DNA of 64,000 bases from Moraxella sp. (GCA_030530785.1 JAUMUJ010000005.1:1-64000); one strand, 5' to 3'; counted from the first letter of the stretch, positions 1-9,179 are shown. The notes: generated by a model from the sequence alone, not told the origin. A program made the numbers and translations.

Positions 1-65
1 TCAGTTGGTAGAGCCCCGGATTGTGATTCCGGTTGTCGTGGGTTCAAGTCCCATCATTCACCCCA
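1..65 (+). tRNA. tRNA-His (GTG anticodon), 5' end outside window
   Basis: The sequence begins inside the D-arm. It shows an anticodon stem CCGGA/TCCGG around a loop with GTG, then a T-arm with GTGGG-TTCAAGT-CCCAT, and a 3' end ACCCCA that encodes CCA. The 5' acceptor strand lies before the window. GTG reads His codons. The gene is followed by an intrinsic terminator and a decayed integrase, so its 3' end was probably a phage or island attachment site. Confidence 0.93.
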
Positions 66-77
66 TATTATTATCCG

Positions 78-113
78 ATAGGGTTCTATGAAGTCATAGA
101 ACCCTATTTGTTT
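78..113 (+). terminator. Intrinsic terminator after tRNA-His
   Basis: A perfect 13-bp inverted repeat (78-90 against 95-107) with a 4-nt loop, followed by TTGTTTATT. It sits 13 nt after the tRNA 3' end. Confidence 0.8.
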
Positions 114-176
114 ATTGGTGTTTAGCGGTTTTATCGTTCGTATCGGTTCATTAAAATCCGTTGCAATCCGCTTATT

Positions 177-215
177 TTGTTGGTATTACAGTTCATTTTT
201 CTATAATGCCAACAA
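177..215. repeat. Inverted repeat before integrase remnant
   Basis: TTGTTGGTATTA (177-188) and TAATGCCAACAA (204-215) are reverse complements with one mismatch. Paired TTGGCA-type arms often lie just upstream of tRNA-associated integrase genes, where they serve as arm or excisionase sites. Here they lie directly before the integrase fossil, so I read them as part of the old attachment region. Confidence 0.4.
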
Positions 216-239
216 TTTTACTCCAAAGGCTTGCAGATT

Positions 240-577
240 ATGGCTTTAACCAATACCACCAAAACCTAGCGACAAATGCACCCCCACACGTCCAGACAAA
301 TACAGCGACATGGGTGGTTTAAATTGTGGGTAAGACATACGGGCGTAAAATCATGGGTGGTGGCTTATCGCTATCATGGCAAACAACTAAATATCAGTAT
401 TGGGCTATACCATTTGTAAGCCTAGCAGATGCAAGATGTGAGCTTGCCAAAATCAAAACCGACCTATCACAAGGCATCAACCCCAAAGACGAACACCAAA
501 TCCAAACAACAACAAAAACAACTAGACTTCCACCAATTTGCTAGTTTATGGCTAGATTACCAACAAGCACGGATAAT
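240..577 (+). pseudogene. Decayed tyrosine integrase (arm-binding domain), tRNA-His-associated
   Basis: Fragments in different frames line up in order with the N-terminus of DUF4102-type phage integrases. They are MALTNTTK at 240, RPDKYSDMGGLN near 280-318, LWVRHTGVKSWVVAYRY followed by HGKQLNISIGLY near 318-410, VSLADARCELAKIKTD followed by LSQGINPKDE to about 490, and QLDFHQFASLWLDYQQAR to about 574. The last fragment matches the start of the core-binding domain. At least three frame changes and an in-frame stop separate them, and the catalytic domain is missing. With tRNA-His immediately upstream, this is the scar of a lost integrative element. Confidence 0.8.
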
Positions 578-590
578 ACCCCATATTCAA

Positions 591-615
591 AACCATCCTT
601 TTGGGTGGTTTTTTT
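591..615 (+). terminator. Intrinsic terminator upstream of the universal stress gene
   Basis: AACCATCC (591-598), a TTTT loop, then GGGTGGTT (603-610), pairing throughout with one G-U, followed by five T. It isolates the stress gene from read-through. Confidence 0.7.
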
Positions 616-683
616 ATTTAATGCTTGTCATCGGCTTAAAATTTGCTATACTAAAAATACCCCTATCCCATCAAGGAGTTTTT

Positions 684-1136
684 ATGTATCAGCACATTTT
701 GCTTGTTACTGATTTAAATGATGACACCGACCTTGTCGCCAGCAAGGCCAAATGGATACTGGACGTGTCGCCATCTGCCCAGTTGTCGGTATTGCACGTT
801 GTAGAAGAGACCATGCTTGGCTTTGGGTATGAACTCATTCCTGCATCCGCCCTACATGAAGAGATAGACGATGAACGCTGTAATGTCGCTCGCACTCGCT
901 TGGCAGAAGTCTTAGCCCGCAACAACCTGCACGCTCATAACGCCAAAATCAAAACCGCCATTTCAGGGCGTAAAGGCATCGTGGACTACTGCAACAGCCA
1001 TACCATTGATTTGGTGGTCATCGGTCGGCACAAACGCACAGGATTATCCGCATGGCTGGCAGGAGCAACGGCTGACAGCATTTTGCCTGATGTGGACGCT
1101 GATTTACTGGTGGTACAGCTTGCCAAAGTGGACTAA
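684..1136 (+). CDS. Universal stress protein, UspA family
   Basis: A 150-aa single-domain cytoplasmic protein of the usual UspA length. It opens with the typical first beta strand YQHILLVTDL and ends with VVIGRHKRTG, then a GAT segment and a final strand DLLVVQL. The glycine pattern resembles the nucleotide loop of the family, but whether it binds ATP cannot be told. UspA proteins are induced by growth arrest and oxidative or envelope stress. The start at 684 has AAGGAG at 673-678. It appears monocistronic, with a hairpin terminator on each side. Confidence 0.88.
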   Translation: MYQHILLVTDLNDDTDLVASKAKWILDVSPSAQLSVLHVVEETMLGFGYELIPASALHEEIDDERCNVARTRLAEVLARNNLHAHNAKIKTAISGRKGIVDYCNSHTIDLVVIGRHKRTGLSAWLAGATADSILPDVDADLLVVQLAKVD

Positions 1137-1145
1137 ATTTAAACA

Positions 1146-1175
1146 AAATAAGGGTAAAATTTTACCCTTATTTTT
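1146..1175 (+). terminator. Terminator after universal stress gene
   Basis: A 28-bp perfect palindrome, AAATAAGGGTAAAA followed by its reverse complement, ending in a T run. Because it is symmetric it could act in both directions. Confidence 0.7.
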
Positions 1176-1233
1176 ATGTCCGTATAAAAATTTGCTATAA
1201 TGGCACTTTTTTCAATCAACATTAGGAATGCCC

Positions 1234-2229
1234 ATGTATGACCTTGTTGCCATCGGTAACGCCCTTCTTGATACCGAATTTAAACTGTCTGATAACATCT
1301 TAACCCAAACAACTCTCACCAAAGGTAACATGACCCTTGCCGACACCAAAGAGCAAACCGTCCTATTTGACATTTTAAACACGCATGGGCTTATCCCCAC
1401 CAAACAAGCAGGGGGCGGTTCGGCAGGCAATACAGTGGCGTGCTTTTCGGCATTGGGCGGTGCGTCTTTTTATCAATGTCGGGTGGGCGATGATGAGCGG
1501 GGCAAGTTTTATCTGTCAGACATGGCAGACATGGGCGTTACAATCAACGGCACAAAAGCCCTAACCAACGGCACAACAGGCTCATGTGTCGTACTGGTTA
1601 CCGATGACGGCGAACGCACCATGCAGACCAATTTGGCAGTAAGTGCCGAGATTGATGAAAGCAATGTGGATTTTAACGCACTAAACGGAGCAAAATACCT
1701 ATACTTAGAAGGCTATCTTGCCATGACACCATCTGTACAATCTGCCATCACCAAACTGTGCCAAATCGCCAAAGCACAAGGCATCAAAATCGTGGTCAGT
1801 TTTGCCGACCCTGCGGTGGTCAAATTCGCCAAAGACGGTGTGTTGGCATGGCTATCAGGCGGTGTGGACATGATATTTTGTAACATGGACGAAGCCAAAC
1901 TGTTTGCCGATACAGACGATGACACCCAAGCGGTTCATGCTCTGCTTAATCATGCCAAATTGGTCGTCATCACTAACGGAGCAAAGCCCACCACTGTGGC
2001 GGACAAAGACGGCATTCACCTGTATGATGTGCCATCTGCGGACGTGGTGGACACCAACGGAGCGGGCGATAACTTTGCGGGGGCGTTTTTATACGCTTTA
2101 TCACAAGGGGCGAATTATGAGACATGCGTGGCACTGGCAGGAGCGGTGGCCAGCCGTGTGGTCGGTCAATTTGGGGCAAGACTGCCCAAAACAGAATATG
2201 GATTGGTTAAAAATACGATTTTGGTATAA
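1234..2229 (+). CDS. PfkB-family sugar/nucleoside kinase, likely adenosine kinase
   Basis: A 331-aa ribokinase-fold enzyme. Both family signatures are visible: GGGSAGNTVACFSALGG (about residues 60-76) and DTNGAGDNFAGAFLYAL near residue 270, whose Asp is the catalytic base with an anion hole formed by GAGD. The opening YDLVAIGNALLDTEF resembles bacterial adenosine kinase-like proteins, which phosphorylate adenosine to AMP. The substrate is inferred by resemblance; another nucleoside or sugar is possible. An ATG at 1228 directly abuts AGGA (1224-1227), so the ATG at 1234 is the better start. It is followed by its own terminator. Confidence 0.82.
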   Translation: MYDLVAIGNALLDTEFKLSDNILTQTTLTKGNMTLADTKEQTVLFDILNTHGLIPTKQAGGGSAGNTVACFSALGGASFYQCRVGDDERGKFYLSDMADMGVTINGTKALTNGTTGSCVVLVTDDGERTMQTNLAVSAEIDESNVDFNALNGAKYLYLEGYLAMTPSVQSAITKLCQIAKAQGIKIVVSFADPAVVKFAKDGVLAWLSGGVDMIFCNMDEAKLFADTDDDTQAVHALLNHAKLVVITNGAKPTTVADKDGIHLYDVPSADVVDTNGAGDNFAGAFLYALSQGANYETCVALAGAVASRVVGQFGARLPKTEYGLVKNTILV

Positions 2230-2235
2230 AAACAC

Positions 2236-2260
2236 AAGGCGGACACGGTTCGCCTTTTTT
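2236..2260 (+). terminator. Terminator after PfkB kinase
   Basis: AAGGCG (2236-2241) and CGCCTT (2251-2256), followed by a run of T. Confidence 0.6.
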
Positions 2261-2370
2261 GATGTGGTTATGACATGAATGAAAAGGCATTGATTATTAA
2301 ACAAATGTCATTCGCCTCCACACACCCAAATCCTTAAAAAACTCCAATAAAGACAACCACCCAGAAGCAC

Positions 2371-2970
2371 CTATATTTTATTCGTCATGGGGAAAGCCTT
2401 GCCAACACTGGTGGCACGCCCATGCCCAATACCGACATTCCACTTACTCAAAACGGACACACCCAAGCGATTGCCCGCCTTACCCATTGGCTAAGCCTAA
2501 ATATGCCCAAGCCACATTTATCACTCTGCCATGTGTCGCACACGGCAGACCGCCTTGCCCTTTTGTCGGCATTATGGCATAACACCTGACACGCTTGGTC
2601 TGCTTGATGAGCTAAATGCCCTTGCCTTTGATGTCATCAAAAATATCTCGGTGGACGCACGCCGTCAGATAAATGCCAACTGGTGGCAAACGGTGGGACT
2701 AGATAACAGGCATGGCGTGGGGACAGACAGTTTTGGTAGGTTTATGGGGCGTGTGGACACATTCATCGGTAGGATTGATGATTTTGATGACGGTTCGCTG
2801 TTTTTGGGCATGGAATTTGGCTTGGACTGCTTGCCTATCGGCTCATGAACCTACCTGTGCGTGATAATGCCGACATCAGGCGGTTTCGTGCCTTTCAAAC
2901 CGCCATACCCATGCACAACACCGTGCTGTATCGGCAGATGTGTCGGATAATGCAAACATTTGGTATGGGT
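2371..2970 (+). pseudogene. Histidine phosphatase (phosphoglycerate mutase-like), frameshifted
   Basis: The frame at 2371 reads LYFIRHGESLAN, the RHG catalytic signature of the histidine phosphatase superfamily, and continues to about 2535. The homology then moves to a second frame (RTRQTALPFCRHYGITPD to GVGTDSFGRFMGRVD and FDDGSLF). After about 2810 it moves to a third, reading GHGIWLGLLAYRLMNLP, which carries the second catalytic-type His in GHG. A stop lies in frame upstream and no good start or ribosome site is seen. Its 3' end runs into the 3' end of rsmE on the other strand, so the natural stop is unclear. The protein is surely non-functional as read. Confidence 0.8.
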
Positions 2971-2973
2971 GAA

Positions 2974-3690
2974 TTAGCCAAGCCAGCACCCAAGCACGGC
3001 ATTGACCGCACTCTCAGTACGCAAAATCCGCTTGCCAAGCGACACCGACCGCACACCCACACTTGCCAAAAGCCCAATCTCATACGGCACAAAACCTCCT
3101 TCTGCTCCGATGATAACAACGTCAGGCAGGGGATTTTTGCTGATAAAATCTTTAAAACTTATGTCAGCATAAGGATGAAAGACAAGGGCAGATTTACCCT
3201 GTATCAGCTGTGGCAAATCGTCCTGCACAAATGGCTTGAATCGCTTGGCGAAGGTAATGGCTGGTGGCACGCTGTCCACACCTTGTTGCAAGCCTTCTAG
3301 GGCAAATTCATCAAGGCGGGCAAGCAGAGGCGACCCCCAGTAGCTTTTATCAGTGCGAACGCTGTTTATGAGGATAATATCATTGACCCCAAAAGCCGTC
3401 ATGTCCATGATAAGCCGTCTTAGCACCTTAGGGCGTGGCAAAGCAAGCATGACGGTTAAGCCAAGTTTGGGCGGTGGGTCGGTATCTAGGCGAACATTTT
3501 CCAAAAGACAATGCGTGTCGTCAATATGAGCAATTTGTCCCACGCCCATTTTGTCGCCAAATTTGCCAATTTTTAGGGTGTCGCCAACTTTTGCTCTTAA
3601 TATTTTCTTAATGTGGCTAAGCTGTTCGGCACTGTCAATCGTGGCGGTCGTGTCGCAAAAGGCGGACGGTGGTAAAATCATCACATTCAT
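2974..3690 (-). CDS. rsmE: 16S rRNA (uracil1498-N3)-methyltransferase RsmE
   Basis: A 238-aa SPOUT-class methyltransferase that makes m3U1498 in 16S rRNA with S-adenosylmethionine. The N-terminal PUA-like part (VGDTLKIGKFGDKMGVGQI) is followed by the knotted domain with VIIGAEGGFVPYEI and SVSLGKRILRTESA, the family's AdoMet-binding loops. The length is close to the usual 240. Its ATG overlaps the waaA stop as ATGA, so translation is probably coupled. An alternative ATG lies 9 nt downstream. The gene converges on the broken histidine phosphatase and no terminator is evident. Confidence 0.93.
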   Translation of the reverse strand: MNVMILPPSAFCDTTATIDSAEQLSHIKKILRAKVGDTLKIGKFGDKMGVGQIAHIDDTHCLLENVRLDTDPPPKLGLTVMLALPRPKVLRRLIMDMTAFGVNDIILINSVRTDKSYWGSPLLARLDEFALEGLQQGVDSVPPAITFAKRFKPFVQDDLPQLIQGKSALVFHPYADISFKDFISKNPLPDVVIIGAEGGFVPYEIGLLASVGVRSVSLGKRILRTESAVNAVLGCWLG

Positions 3691-4940
3691 AACAATGCCT
3701 TTATCATCTCAAACTGCACCTTATCCGCCCCCGCTCGCTCTTGCACCAATCGTTGTCCACGCTCGCCTGCGTGTTTGGCAAGGGTCAGATTATCAAGCCA
3801 CACTTTGATGACCTCATACAGCCCATCATCATCACTTTGTGTCAGCACGCCCACATCAGCAAAATCACGTACTATCTCGGCACAGTTTTTGACGTACTGC
3901 CCCATGATGACAGGCCTAGCAAGGCTCACAGGCTCAATGGGGTTATGACCGCCTTTATCCACAAACGACCCACCCACCACCGCCACATCGGACAGCTCAT
4001 ACCACAGCACAAGCTCACCCATGCTATCTGCCAAATATACCTGCGTACTGTCAATCATCAGCTCGCCCCGACTGCGTCTATGACACACAAACTCCGCACA
4101 AAGACCTGCCACATCATCAAAGCGTTCAGGGTGGCGTGGCACTAGGATTAACAGTAGATTGGGAAAATCGTTTAATAGCTTTTTATGGGTTTCTAACGCC
4201 AACCGCTCTTCGCCGTCATGCGTGCTTGCCATGACCCAAATGGGGCGGTTTTTGGTAAAGTTATCAATGGGTTGGGCTTTACCAATCTGACCACTCCATT
4301 TTAAGGAATGCGCCTGCTTAACCTTATCTGGATTTGCCCCAAGTGCGATAAAATTGTGGTAACTTTGCTCATCTTGGGCGATGATGAGTGATAAATTTGC
4401 CATCATACTTTGGCTAAGGCGGGTAAATTTGGCATAGCTGTCAAAGGATTTTTGGGTCAGGCGGGCATTTGCCATGACACTCGGTATGCCCTGCTTTGCC
4501 AATACCGATAAGGTGTTTGCCCACAGTTCAGTCTCCACAAACACCGCCATCACAGGGCGAACGTGTGTCAAAAACTGCCCCACCACCGCCACATCGTCCA
4601 CAGGCACGAAGCTGTGTTGCACCGATTTGCCAAGCTCATTTTCAAACAAAACCTTAGCACGATTAAAGCCCGTCTGTGTGGTACTACTTATCCACAGATG
4701 ATAGCCATCAGACAGCATACGCCGAAGTAGCGGATAGGCGGTGTTTAGCTCGCCCAAAGACACCGCATGACACCATATCACAGGCTTATCATGGCTAATG
4801 GGCAGATAACTTTGTCCGAACCGCTCGGCAATCTCACGCTCATAATGGGGTAATTTATCCTTTTTGCCTGCCAAAAACAGCCGATATAAAGGGCGGGCAA
4901 TGGCGATGACCAAGCGATAATATAACGGCACACGCACCAT
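3687..4940 (-). CDS. waaA: 3-deoxy-D-manno-octulosonic acid (Kdo) transferase
   Basis: A 417-aa inner-membrane GT30 enzyme that adds Kdo from CMP-Kdo to lipid IVA in lipooligosaccharide synthesis. An N-terminal membrane anchor (YRLVIAIARPLYRLFL) precedes the acceptor domain with HAVSLGELNTAYPL, whose Glu is the expected catalytic base. The C-terminal donor domain carries GGSFVDKGGHNPIEP. The start chosen is the ATG at 4940, which shares its A with the upstream stop (TGATG). A longer open frame to 5129 lies inside the upstream gene and is not used. It is the third gene of an overlapping operon. Confidence 0.95.
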   Translation of the reverse strand: MVRVPLYYRLVIAIARPLYRLFLAGKKDKLPHYEREIAERFGQSYLPISHDKPVIWCHAVSLGELNTAYPLLRRMLSDGYHLWISSTTQTGFNRAKVLFENELGKSVQHSFVPVDDVAVVGQFLTHVRPVMAVFVETELWANTLSVLAKQGIPSVMANARLTQKSFDSYAKFTRLSQSMMANLSLIIAQDEQSYHNFIALGANPDKVKQAHSLKWSGQIGKAQPIDNFTKNRPIWVMASTHDGEERLALETHKKLLNDFPNLLLILVPRHPERFDDVAGLCAEFVCHRRSRGELMIDSTQVYLADSMGELVLWYELSDVAVVGGSFVDKGGHNPIEPVSLARPVIMGQYVKNCAEIVRDFADVGVLTQSDDDGLYEVIKVWLDNLTLAKHAGERGQRLVQERAGADKVQFEMIKALL

Positions 4941-6424
4941 CAAAACATCACCATCATCAACAATAAAATCAGCACCAAACCACCGATGATTACCACCCCC
5001 CACATCAGATAGCGTTTGTCGGATTGTAGCTCGGTGCGATAATCGCTTTTTAGTGTTTCTACCTGTTTCATGTAGGCACGCACTTTTTTGGCTTCGGGGT
5101 GCCCGCCATCGGCTGACTTGCCAAGCCACAGCTCACCCATCTCCACACTCATGGCGACCCCGCCATCATCGGGGGCAAATCCTTGATAATACAGACGGCT
5201 GAGCAGTTTTTGGGCTCTGATGTCGCCTGCTTCGGCTGTCCGCTTGATGAGATTGGTGGCGGTCGCTATATTGGCAGGCACGCCTCGCCCTTCAAACAGA
5301 TATACCGCCAAACGGGTCATGGCAGACAGATTGCCTTGCTTGGCGGCAACGGTCAAAAGCTGTATCGCCTGATTGTAAGCTTGGGTGGCATTGTCGCTAA
5401 ACTCAATGTCGGCAAGGGCTTTGCCTTTTTTAAGCTCGCCTGCGATGTACTCATCTATCTTATCTAGCACCATCTTGGCTTTTTGGTAAGTCGGGTCGCC
5501 ATCGTGGGTGGTGGACAGATTTTTTAAATCCTGATACACCTCATCAAATAGCTTTGGCGTGTGGGACGCACGAGCTTTTTGTTTACGCTGTGAAATGGGT
5601 GCGACAGGTTTGGATGTCTCATCTGGGGTCAAGGTGGGAACAGGCTCATTTTTAGGGATAACGGACATATCATCAGGCACATTAACCGCCTTTGCCACAT
5701 CATCCACCACTTCACCCAAATCCGCCACCACAGAAGCTGTCTTAGCAGGCGTGATAAACAGCTTTTTGGCGTTGTCGTCGGTCAGATTGGGCATTTTTTG
5801 GACGAAATCAGCCACCGCCCAATACAAGCTGTCCTCAACCATACGGCTGGGGTTGCCCTGTGCGTCCAAATCCCTAAATGTCCGCTCCAATGAGCCAAAC
5901 AGTCTGGCCCCGATGACCGACAGCACAAAAAAACTTTGTGCCACCGCCACGCCTGATGCGGTGGTCGCTTGTACCAAATACCCCAATCCTTGATAAAAAT
6001 CAGCCAGCTCCATTTCACTCAACGCAGGGGCTTGGCTGTGAGCAAACGTGCGAGCGTACACTCGCCCAAATGATGAATTGGCATAACATTCCATCTTGAC
6101 ATCAGCCATCGCACCCAGCTCATCACGTAGCACTTGGGCGACATGATAGCTAAGCACCATAAGTAGCTTGACAAATTCAGGGTGGCTGACAAGCTCATGC
6201 TCTTTGATGTTTCTGCCTGCCAAATCGGATTTGACCGCCGATAAAAACACGTCCAACAGCTTTAAGGTGTCAAGCTGACTGCCCCACACGGGGCTGTTTT
6301 GCACAAGCTGTCTGAGTTTGGCTTGGTAGGCGAAGGTGTTTTTTGGGGTAGGTTCGGTCAAACTTTGCCACAATAACGCCACATCATGGTCAAATTCAAA
6401 CCACACAAAAGAATCATTCATCAT
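4940..6424 (-). CDS. Sel1/TPR-type protein with C-terminal membrane anchor, function unknown
   Basis: A 494-aa protein I do not recognise by name. Residues 1-230 are helical with no motif I can identify. Residues about 240-290 are low-complexity (rich in P, T and K). Residues about 325-430 contain helical repeats of Sel1 type (AMTRLAVYLFEGRGVPANIA, AQKLLSRLYYQGFAPDDGG). A single hydrophobic segment at about 472-494 ends the protein, suggesting a tail-anchored protein with a cytoplasmic body. It overlaps the pepN stop by 11 nt and shares a base with waaA, so it is bound into the operon. A role in lipooligosaccharide or envelope assembly is only a contextual guess. Confidence 0.75.
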   Translation of the reverse strand: MMNDSFVWFEFDHDVALLWQSLTEPTPKNTFAYQAKLRQLVQNSPVWGSQLDTLKLLDVFLSAVKSDLAGRNIKEHELVSHPEFVKLLMVLSYHVAQVLRDELGAMADVKMECYANSSFGRVYARTFAHSQAPALSEMELADFYQGLGYLVQATTASGVAVAQSFFVLSVIGARLFGSLERTFRDLDAQGNPSRMVEDSLYWAVADFVQKMPNLTDDNAKKLFITPAKTASVVADLGEVVDDVAKAVNVPDDMSVIPKNEPVPTLTPDETSKPVAPISQRKQKARASHTPKLFDEVYQDLKNLSTTHDGDPTYQKAKMVLDKIDEYIAGELKKGKALADIEFSDNATQAYNQAIQLLTVAAKQGNLSAMTRLAVYLFEGRGVPANIATATNLIKRTAEAGDIRAQKLLSRLYYQGFAPDDGGVAMSVEMGELWLGKSADGGHPEAKKVRAYMKQVETLKSDYRTELQSDKRYLMWGVVIIGGLVLILLLMMVMF

Positions 6425-8987
6425 CGTTCACTTTTAGCATATTATTTAAAAATTCCAGCACGTTTTTGGAGCGGGCGGTCGCTTGTAGGGCAGTGAGACT
6501 GTCGGTTGCCAATGCTTTTTTGTCATCGGTCAGCGTGCCAAAGCGAGCCAACGCCGACAACAGGCGAGACGCAAGCACAGGGTTGGTGCGGTCAAGTTTT
6601 GCCACCGCAGAGGTAAACAAAGCCAAGCCATCTTTTGTCCAAAGCTGAGTGGGCTTGTTTGCTAATCCACCAAGCGTGGTACGCACACGATTGGGCGTGT
6701 GCCAGTCATAATCGTCTCGCTCCATCAAAGCCTTGATAAACGCCACATCACGACTGCCTGCCCCCGCCTGCACACTAAACCATGTGTCAATGACCAGCTC
6801 ATCATCGCAAAACGTCTCATAAAACTGTCCCACATACGCATCAGCACAAGACAAATCATGCTCAATCATCGCCCGTAACGCCCCAAGTTGCTCACTCATG
6901 CAGGTGGCATGGGCATACTGATGTTCGGTGCGTTCGGTCATGTCAAGGTCGGCTGTCCACGCCAAATCCAGTAACACATTTCTAAGCAGTCGCACCCCAC
7001 GAGCATGGGGCGTGTCTTCATAAGGTACGATGGGCAGTGCGTCATACCAACCTTGCAAATTACCTGCCAACGCACGAGCGATGTGCCCTTTTAGGTTGTT
7101 TCGCTGTTGTTTGACACATTCAGGGTCATAATCCGTCTCATAACCACTGGCCATTTCAGTTTCGCTGGGCAAATCAAACAAGCGAGCGGTCAGCATGGGG
7201 TCTTGGTGCATGAGCGTAGGTACGGTCGCTTGGAGCGTGTCGGTCAAAAGAGCAACATTGTCCGATTTGCCAAACAACAATCTGCCCACCAACGTTTGCA
7301 CCGCTTGCCATTGGTTAAAACCTTCGCTTTCAAACTGTACGATTTTTATCAAATCTTCATCGGTATAATCAAATTCTAGCTTGACAGGGGCAGAAAAATT
7401 ACGCAACACCGACACCACAGGACGCACCCCACCCAAATCCAAATCGTCAAAAATAAAGATGTCGCTGTCTTTGGTCAAAAGTAGCAGTTGTTGGGCAAGC
7501 AGTTTCCCGCTTTGTCCATGAAAAATCGCCACATCTATCGGTATGGGCAGGGCTTTTGGCTCATCAAATCCTGCCACATGGCGGGTTTGTTGGCTAAATG
7601 TCAGCTTCACGCCATCGCCCATCACATCAAACCTGCCCGACAGCACAGGCGTGCCTGCTTGACTGTACCACGCCAAAAAGTCTAGCACTCGCTCATCGCC
7701 CACACTCATCGCTGATAAGAAGTCTTCAATGGTAACCGCCTGACCATCATAGCGAGCAAAATATTCGTCCGTGCCTTGTCGGAATTTGTCCTTACCAAGT
7801 AAGGTTGCTATCATACGCACAATCTCCGCCCCTTTTTCATAGACAGTAACGGTGTAAAAGTTGTTAATCTCCACAAAGCTGTCAGGACGCACAGGGTGAG
7901 CCAGCACGCCTGCATCTTCGGCAAATTGATGAGCCTTTAAAAAACCCACGTCATCAATGCGTTGCACGGCAGATGAGCGATGACTTGATGAAAAACTTTG
8001 GTCTCTAAATACAGTAAAGCCTTCTTTTAAACACAGCTGAAACCAATCACGGCAGGTAATGCGATTGCCCGTCCAGTTATGAAAATACTCATGAGCGATG
8101 ACCGCCTTGACGTGGAAACTGCGTTCATCGGTGGTGGTCTTTGGGTCAGACAACACACAAGAGGTGTTAAAAATGTTTAGCCCCTTATTTTCCATCGCCC
8201 CCATGTTAAATTGCCCTGTGGCAACAATCATATAACGGTCAAGGTCATACGCCCGTCCATAATGTGTCTCGTCCCAACGCATCGCATCTTTTAAGGCGGT
8301 CATGGCAACGTGGCATTTGTCAATGTCGGCAGGCACGGCGTAAATTTCTAGCAGAACTTCACGCCCCTCACTGGTGGTGTAGTGATCGCTCATCACCGCC
8401 AAATCCGCCACCACACAGGCAAACAGATAACTGGGTTTTTTGGTGGGGTCATGCCAGATGGCAAAATGTCTGTCATCGCCCACATCGCCCTTTTCCACCA
8501 AATTGCCATTGGCAAGTAGCACAGAAAAACGCTTGTCCGCTTCTACTCGGGTGGTGTATTCGGTCAAAACGTCAGGGCGGTCGGGGAAAAAAGTAATCTT
8601 ACGAAAACCTTCTGGCTCGCATTGGGTTACAAACATCAGCTCATCGCCCGCACCCGACTGGTACAAGCCCTCTAAGGCGGTGTTGGTTTGGGGTGTGATG
8701 TTTACGTCTATGGCGATTTTGGCGGTGTCAGGAGCGTGATAAATGGTCAAACTTTCATCATCTAAGGCATAATCATCAGCCGTCAGCACTTTATCATTGA
8801 CACTGATATTTAGCAATTCCAATTCACGCCCCAAAAGGACAAGCTCACCATCACGCTCACGGCTCATGGTCAGCACGCTAGATATGCAAGCGTGGTCATC
8901 AAACACTTTAATGTCTAAATACACATCGTCCACACGATAGGCAGGTGGAGCATAGTCTTTTAGGTAGATTTTTTGGGGAGCGGTCAT
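6414..8987 (-). CDS. pepN: Aminopeptidase N
   Basis: An 857-aa M1-family zinc aminopeptidase that removes N-terminal residues from peptides in the cytoplasm. The substrate-binding motif GAMENKGLN and the zinc site HEYFHNWTGNRI followed by LKEGFTVFRDQ (HExxH-18-E) are intact. Downstream come the beta-sandwich and the long helical C-terminal domain. The length is close to E. coli PepN (870). It is the first gene of the pepN-Sel1-waaA-rsmE unit and is transcribed divergently from the Pal-like gene. Confidence 0.97.
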   Translation of the reverse strand: MTAPQKIYLKDYAPPAYRVDDVYLDIKVFDDHACISSVLTMSRERDGELVLLGRELELLNISVNDKVLTADDYALDDESLTIYHAPDTAKIAIDVNITPQTNTALEGLYQSGAGDELMFVTQCEPEGFRKITFFPDRPDVLTEYTTRVEADKRFSVLLANGNLVEKGDVGDDRHFAIWHDPTKKPSYLFACVVADLAVMSDHYTTSEGREVLLEIYAVPADIDKCHVAMTALKDAMRWDETHYGRAYDLDRYMIVATGQFNMGAMENKGLNIFNTSCVLSDPKTTTDERSFHVKAVIAHEYFHNWTGNRITCRDWFQLCLKEGFTVFRDQSFSSSHRSSAVQRIDDVGFLKAHQFAEDAGVLAHPVRPDSFVEINNFYTVTVYEKGAEIVRMIATLLGKDKFRQGTDEYFARYDGQAVTIEDFLSAMSVGDERVLDFLAWYSQAGTPVLSGRFDVMGDGVKLTFSQQTRHVAGFDEPKALPIPIDVAIFHGQSGKLLAQQLLLLTKDSDIFIFDDLDLGGVRPVVSVLRNFSAPVKLEFDYTDEDLIKIVQFESEGFNQWQAVQTLVGRLLFGKSDNVALLTDTLQATVPTLMHQDPMLTARLFDLPSETEMASGYETDYDPECVKQQRNNLKGHIARALAGNLQGWYDALPIVPYEDTPHARGVRLLRNVLLDLAWTADLDMTERTEHQYAHATCMSEQLGALRAMIEHDLSCADAYVGQFYETFCDDELVIDTWFSVQAGAGSRDVAFIKALMERDDYDWHTPNRVRTTLGGLANKPTQLWTKDGLALFTSAVAKLDRTNPVLASRLLSALARFGTLTDDKKALATDSLTALQATARSKNVLEFLNNMLKVNDDE

Positions 8988-9179
8988 GGCACTTCTCTGT
9001 TAAAAATTTGCCAACATACTACCAAAAAATCACCCCAAAATCATCATTATCCACCGTTTTTCCGCCAAAATGCCAAAAAAAACACCCCAAATGCCTTGTA
9101 AAAATAAGCCAATTTTGTCATCATAGCACTTAAATTTACTTCGCTTTTTATTCACAAAAAGACATAGATAGGAGCTTTT

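Noticed and set aside
2845..3300. Open frame on the plus strand across the rsmE 3' half
   Set aside because: It is the third-frame tail of the broken phosphatase continuing antisense through rsmE. Beyond about 2970 nothing resembles a known domain.
4941..5129. Upstream extension of the waaA frame
   Set aside because: It lies inside the coding end of the 494-aa gene, has no family similarity, and the ATG at 4940 gives the normal WaaA N-terminal anchor.
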